Source of the DNA: JAAURB01 sp049649525
Lineage (GTDB): Bacteria > Cyanobacteriota > Cyanobacteriia > Cyanobacteriales > Microcoleaceae
NCBI GenBank assembly: GCA_049649525.1
Contig: JBARZE010000002.1
Span: 124,001-188,000 of the forward strand
DNA length: 64,000 nt
Direction: 5' to 3'
Shown: piece after piece, positions 61,597 through 64,000 of the stretch
Position numbering within the stretch: the stretch's first letter is position 1
Layout of the letters: each line of letters starts with the position of its first letter
The notes under the pieces: model-generated
What the model saw: the letters and a program-made list of their open reading frames with translations, nothing else
Database searches by the model: none
What the model was told of the DNA's origin: nothing
Made by a program: the position numbers and the translations under genes

Positions 61597-63327
61597 ATGA
61601 CTAAGTTTGTATTTATCACAGGTGGGGTCGTCTCTAGTATCGGTAAAGGAATTGTGGCTGCCAGTTTAGGACGTTTACTCAAATCCCGAGATTATTCAGT
61701 ATCGATCCTCAAACTCGATCCTTATATTAATGTTGACCCAGGAACAATGAGTCCGTTTCAGCATGGAGAGGTGTTTGTGACTCAAGATGGGGCAGAAACC
61801 GATTTAGATTTAGGTCATTACGAACGATTTACCGATACTTCCATGTCTCGCCTTAATAGTGTAACGGCGGGTTCAATTTATCAGGCGGTGATTAATAAAG
61901 AACGTCGAGGAGATTATCAGGGGGGAACCGTTCAGGTGATTCCTCATATTACAACGGAATGTAAGGAACGAATTCATCGCGTCGCCCAGAATACGAATTC
62001 GGATGTGGTGATTATTGAAGTGGGCGGTACAGTTGGGGATATTGAGTCTTTACCGTTTTTAGAAGCGATTCGTCAATTCCGTAAAGATGTGGGGCGTAAT
62101 AATGTGGTGTATCTTCACGTCACGTTAGTGCCTTATATTTCCGCCGCCGGGGAAATGAAAACGAAACCGACTCAACATTCTGTTAAAGAATTACGTTCGA
62201 TTGGAATTCAGCCGGATATTTTAGTCTGTCGTTGCGATCGCCCACTGGCTTCTGGCTTGAAAGATAAAATGGCAGAATTTTGTAATGTTGAGGTCGATTG
62301 CGTCATAACAGCTCAAGATGCTAACAGTATCTACGAGGTTCCTCTAATTTTAGAAAAAGAAGGCTTAGCTGAGCAAGCATTGAAACTTCTGCAACTTGAA
62401 CAACGTCAACCGGACTTGAAAGCTTGGCAAACCCTGGTTAACCGACTGTATCGTCGAGATCAAACTCCCCATCAATCCTCAACTTCAGCAACGGTTGAAA
62501 TTGCAATTGTGGGTAAATATGTGCAGTTGAGTGATGCTTATTTGTCTGTGGTGGAGGCTTTACAGCACGCAGCAATCACAGTCGGGACCGGAGTTAATTT
62601 ACGTTGGATTGATTCTGAGACGCTAACCTTAGACAATGTCGGCTCTCAGCTTAATTCAGTCGATGGGATAGTTGTTCCGGGTGGTTTTGGAGTTAGGGGA
62701 ATAGAGGGAAAAGTGGCAGCCATTCAATTTGCCCGAGAACAACAAATCCCCTTCTTAGGGCTGTGTTTAGGAATGCAATGTAGTGTGATTGAATGGGCCA
62801 GAAATACGGCTCAACTCCATCAAGCCAATAGTGCTGAGTTTGAACCGGAAACTCCTCATCCTGTGATTAATTTACTCCCAGAACAGCAGGATGTAGTAGA
62901 TTTGGGAGGAACTTTGCGTCTAGGGCTTTATCCTTGTCGATTGCAACCTAATACTCTCGCTTTTAAACTCTATCAACAGGAGGTGATTTATGAGCGTCAT
63001 CGCCATCGTTATGAGTTTAACAACGCCTATCGTAACCTCTTACTGGAAACAGGTTATGCTATTAGTGGAACATCCCCAGATAGTCGATTAGTTGAGATTA
63101 TTGAGTTGCCGAATCATCCATTTTTTATCGCGACTCAGTTTCACCCTGAGTTTCAATCTCGACCTAATAGTCCTCACCCTTTATTTTTTGGATTGATACA
63201 AGCTGCCAGTGGTTTAGAAGTTCATCGCCTTCAAGCTACCTCGCCCACTCAGCAGAATTTGACGGATACTGAATCTGTCATGTCTTCTGCTGCTGAAGTC
63301 TCAGCCATCACATCCAGCAACGCTTAA
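61597..63327 (+). CDS. pyrG: CTP synthase
   Basis: A 576-residue enzyme that aminates UTP to CTP with ATP and glutamine. The synthetase half has KFVFITGGVVSSIGKGIVAA, LKLDPYINVDPGTMSPFQHG and VEVGG-type IIEVGGTVGDIES. The glutaminase half (from about 295) has the nucleophile Cys in FLGLCLGMQ and the His/Glu pair in ATQFHPEFQSRP. A ~35-residue C-terminal extension (QATSPTQQNLTDTESVMSS) beyond the usual ~545 residues is common in cyanobacteria. Confidence 0.98.
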   Translation: MTKFVFITGGVVSSIGKGIVAASLGRLLKSRDYSVSILKLDPYINVDPGTMSPFQHGEVFVTQDGAETDLDLGHYERFTDTSMSRLNSVTAGSIYQAVINKERRGDYQGGTVQVIPHITTECKERIHRVAQNTNSDVVIIEVGGTVGDIESLPFLEAIRQFRKDVGRNNVVYLHVTLVPYISAAGEMKTKPTQHSVKELRSIGIQPDILVCRCDRPLASGLKDKMAEFCNVEVDCVITAQDANSIYEVPLILEKEGLAEQALKLLQLEQRQPDLKAWQTLVNRLYRRDQTPHQSSTSATVEIAIVGKYVQLSDAYLSVVEALQHAAITVGTGVNLRWIDSETLTLDNVGSQLNSVDGIVVPGGFGVRGIEGKVAAIQFAREQQIPFLGLCLGMQCSVIEWARNTAQLHQANSAEFEPETPHPVINLLPEQQDVVDLGGTLRLGLYPCRLQPNTLAFKLYQQEVIYERHRHRYEFNNAYRNLLLETGYAISGTSPDSRLVEIIELPNHPFFIATQFHPEFQSRPNSPHPLFFGLIQAASGLEVHRLQATSPTQQNLTDTESVMSSAAEVSAITSSNA

Positions 63328-63386
63328 AGTATTGATCTGTACTATTTGAATTATCAGCTAATGTACTAGAGACGACAGACTCATCT

Positions 63387-63445
63387 GGCACGGTATATAA
63401 TATTTCTGCTCATGTTTAGTGTGATTAATAATCTCATATCGTGCC
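63387..63445. repeat. 10-bp inverted repeat after pyrG
   Basis: GGCACGGTAT (63387-63396) pairs with ATATCGTGCC (63436-63445), one G-U, with a 39-nt spacer. It lies 60 bp after the pyrG stop. It could be a terminator-like structure without a T-run or an operator of the following gene. Confidence 0.6.
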
Positions 63446-63543
63446 ACTTCATTCGTCATCAACTGTAATTATCAGCGGAGAGTTGGTGGGCTACCTTGAG
63501 CAAGAAATCATCATGCAAGAACTTAGAGGGTTGAGGTGGTCTG

Positions 63544-63963
63544 GTGGCCTACTGGATTAAAATTCTGCATGAAAGAAATACTTATGTTGTTGATCTCGAT
63601 AGCCTGAGTGCCTTTTGTATAGAGATCAACCAACGTGTCCAGTTTTGGCTACCCAATAGCGGTCAGCCGATTGTCATCAATCCCCGCAGTAATCCTGATG
63701 TTTATCACAAGGTAGTTGAGTATATTAAGACAACCATTGCTCAATCCTCAGCCAAGTGTTGGATCCAGATTCATTATCAGCGCCATCAATATATTGTTGA
63801 TCTCAGCCAGATCAGTACCTTTAGTTGTGATTGCAGTAAGCGAATTACATTTTGGCTACCTAACACTCAAGAATCGATCATTGTTAACCCTCAGACTAAT
63901 CCGGGTGACTATCATAAGATTCAGGAGTATATTCGCCGAACAACAGGTTTCTCTTTGCCGTAA
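63544..63963 (+). CDS. Small protein of two tandem ~65-residue repeats
   Basis: A 139-residue protein starting with GTG (GAGG 7 nt upstream). It consists of two homologous halves: YWIKILHERNTYVVDLDSL / CWIQIHYQRHQYIVDLSQI, VQFWLPNSGQPIVINPRSNP / ITFWLPNTQESIIVNPQTNP, and DVYHKVVEYIKTTI / GDYHKIQEYIRRTT. It is a beta-beta-helix type domain, predicted soluble. I do not recognise the family; a binding protein is possible. The clear internal duplication is the most notable feature. Confidence 0.8.
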   Translation: MAYWIKILHERNTYVVDLDSLSAFCIEINQRVQFWLPNSGQPIVINPRSNPDVYHKVVEYIKTTIAQSSAKCWIQIHYQRHQYIVDLSQISTFSCDCSKRITFWLPNTQESIIVNPQTNPGDYHKIQEYIRRTTGFSLP

Positions 63964-64000
63964 GTTTTTCAACATAAGCAATACTTATACCTAACATAAG

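Overview
The window looks like chromosomal DNA of a filamentous, non-picoplanktonic cyanobacterium. It carries psbA (photosystem II D1), a CpcG-type phycobilisome linker, CruF of myxoxanthophyll synthesis, a DUF3134-type protein, a HetC/HetP pair and about 20 copies of the HIP1 octamer GCGATCGC. Base composition is moderately AT-rich. I cannot name the genus from the sequence; an Oscillatoriales-like organism would fit, and I saw no nif genes and no het genes other than the hetC/hetP-type pair.

Layout. 1-3254: a truncated Ser/Thr kinase-AAA ATPase signalling protein and a NACHT NTPase with membrane segments. 3251-8746: an envelope/stress block (DUF389, DUF1206, two PRC/DUF2382 proteins, a YflT-like glycine-zipper protein, a BON protein), then a K+ channel-like protein. 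10080-12295: groES-groEL with a perfect CIRCE operator. 12504-16859: a 2Fe-2S protein, a LuxR-type response regulator, a LabA-like NYN protein and leuA. 16943-18701: a two-gene cassette of unknown function between two ~340-bp direct repeats. 18685-27661: a minus-strand surface-glycan cluster with two TPR-glycosyltransferase fusions (GT2 and GT4), a PIG-L deacetylase, a 706-aa lectin-like protein and a FkbM methyltransferase. 28148-33555: hetC-like peptidase/ABC exporter, HlyD adaptor and HetP-family protein in one transcription direction. 34185-44045: YdcF, a PL14-like lipoprotein, bioD, a repeat-rich Ser/Thr kinase, yqeY, ruvX, a GNAT protein and a CofE-like protein, all minus strand. 44467-49328 (plus): cruF, a second LuxR-type response regulator, a DUF3134 protein, mraY and a GT2. 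49610-55530 (minus): a decayed gene, a pentapeptide protein, a geranylgeranyl-reductase-family oxidoreductase, pyrH-frr, a thioredoxin-fold protein and speB. 55626-58798: an SH3/PPC protein, cpcG and psbA. 58905-61318: five genes I do not recognise. 61597-63963: pyrG and a small two-repeat protein.

How it fits together. Most of the window is housekeeping and photosynthesis. The accessory interest lies in (i) the hetC-hlyD-hetP set, where the HetP-like protein has a double-glycine stretch in a leader-like setting next to an exporter whose C39 peptidase has all its catalytic residues; (ii) the glycan cluster beside that exporter; (iii) the repeat-flanked cassette, whose 136-bp core is far better conserved than its flanks; (iv) a nested hairpin at 21571-21650; and (v) the unknown gene group between psbA and pyrG. 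I found no tRNA, rRNA, CRISPR array or intact insertion sequence by eye.
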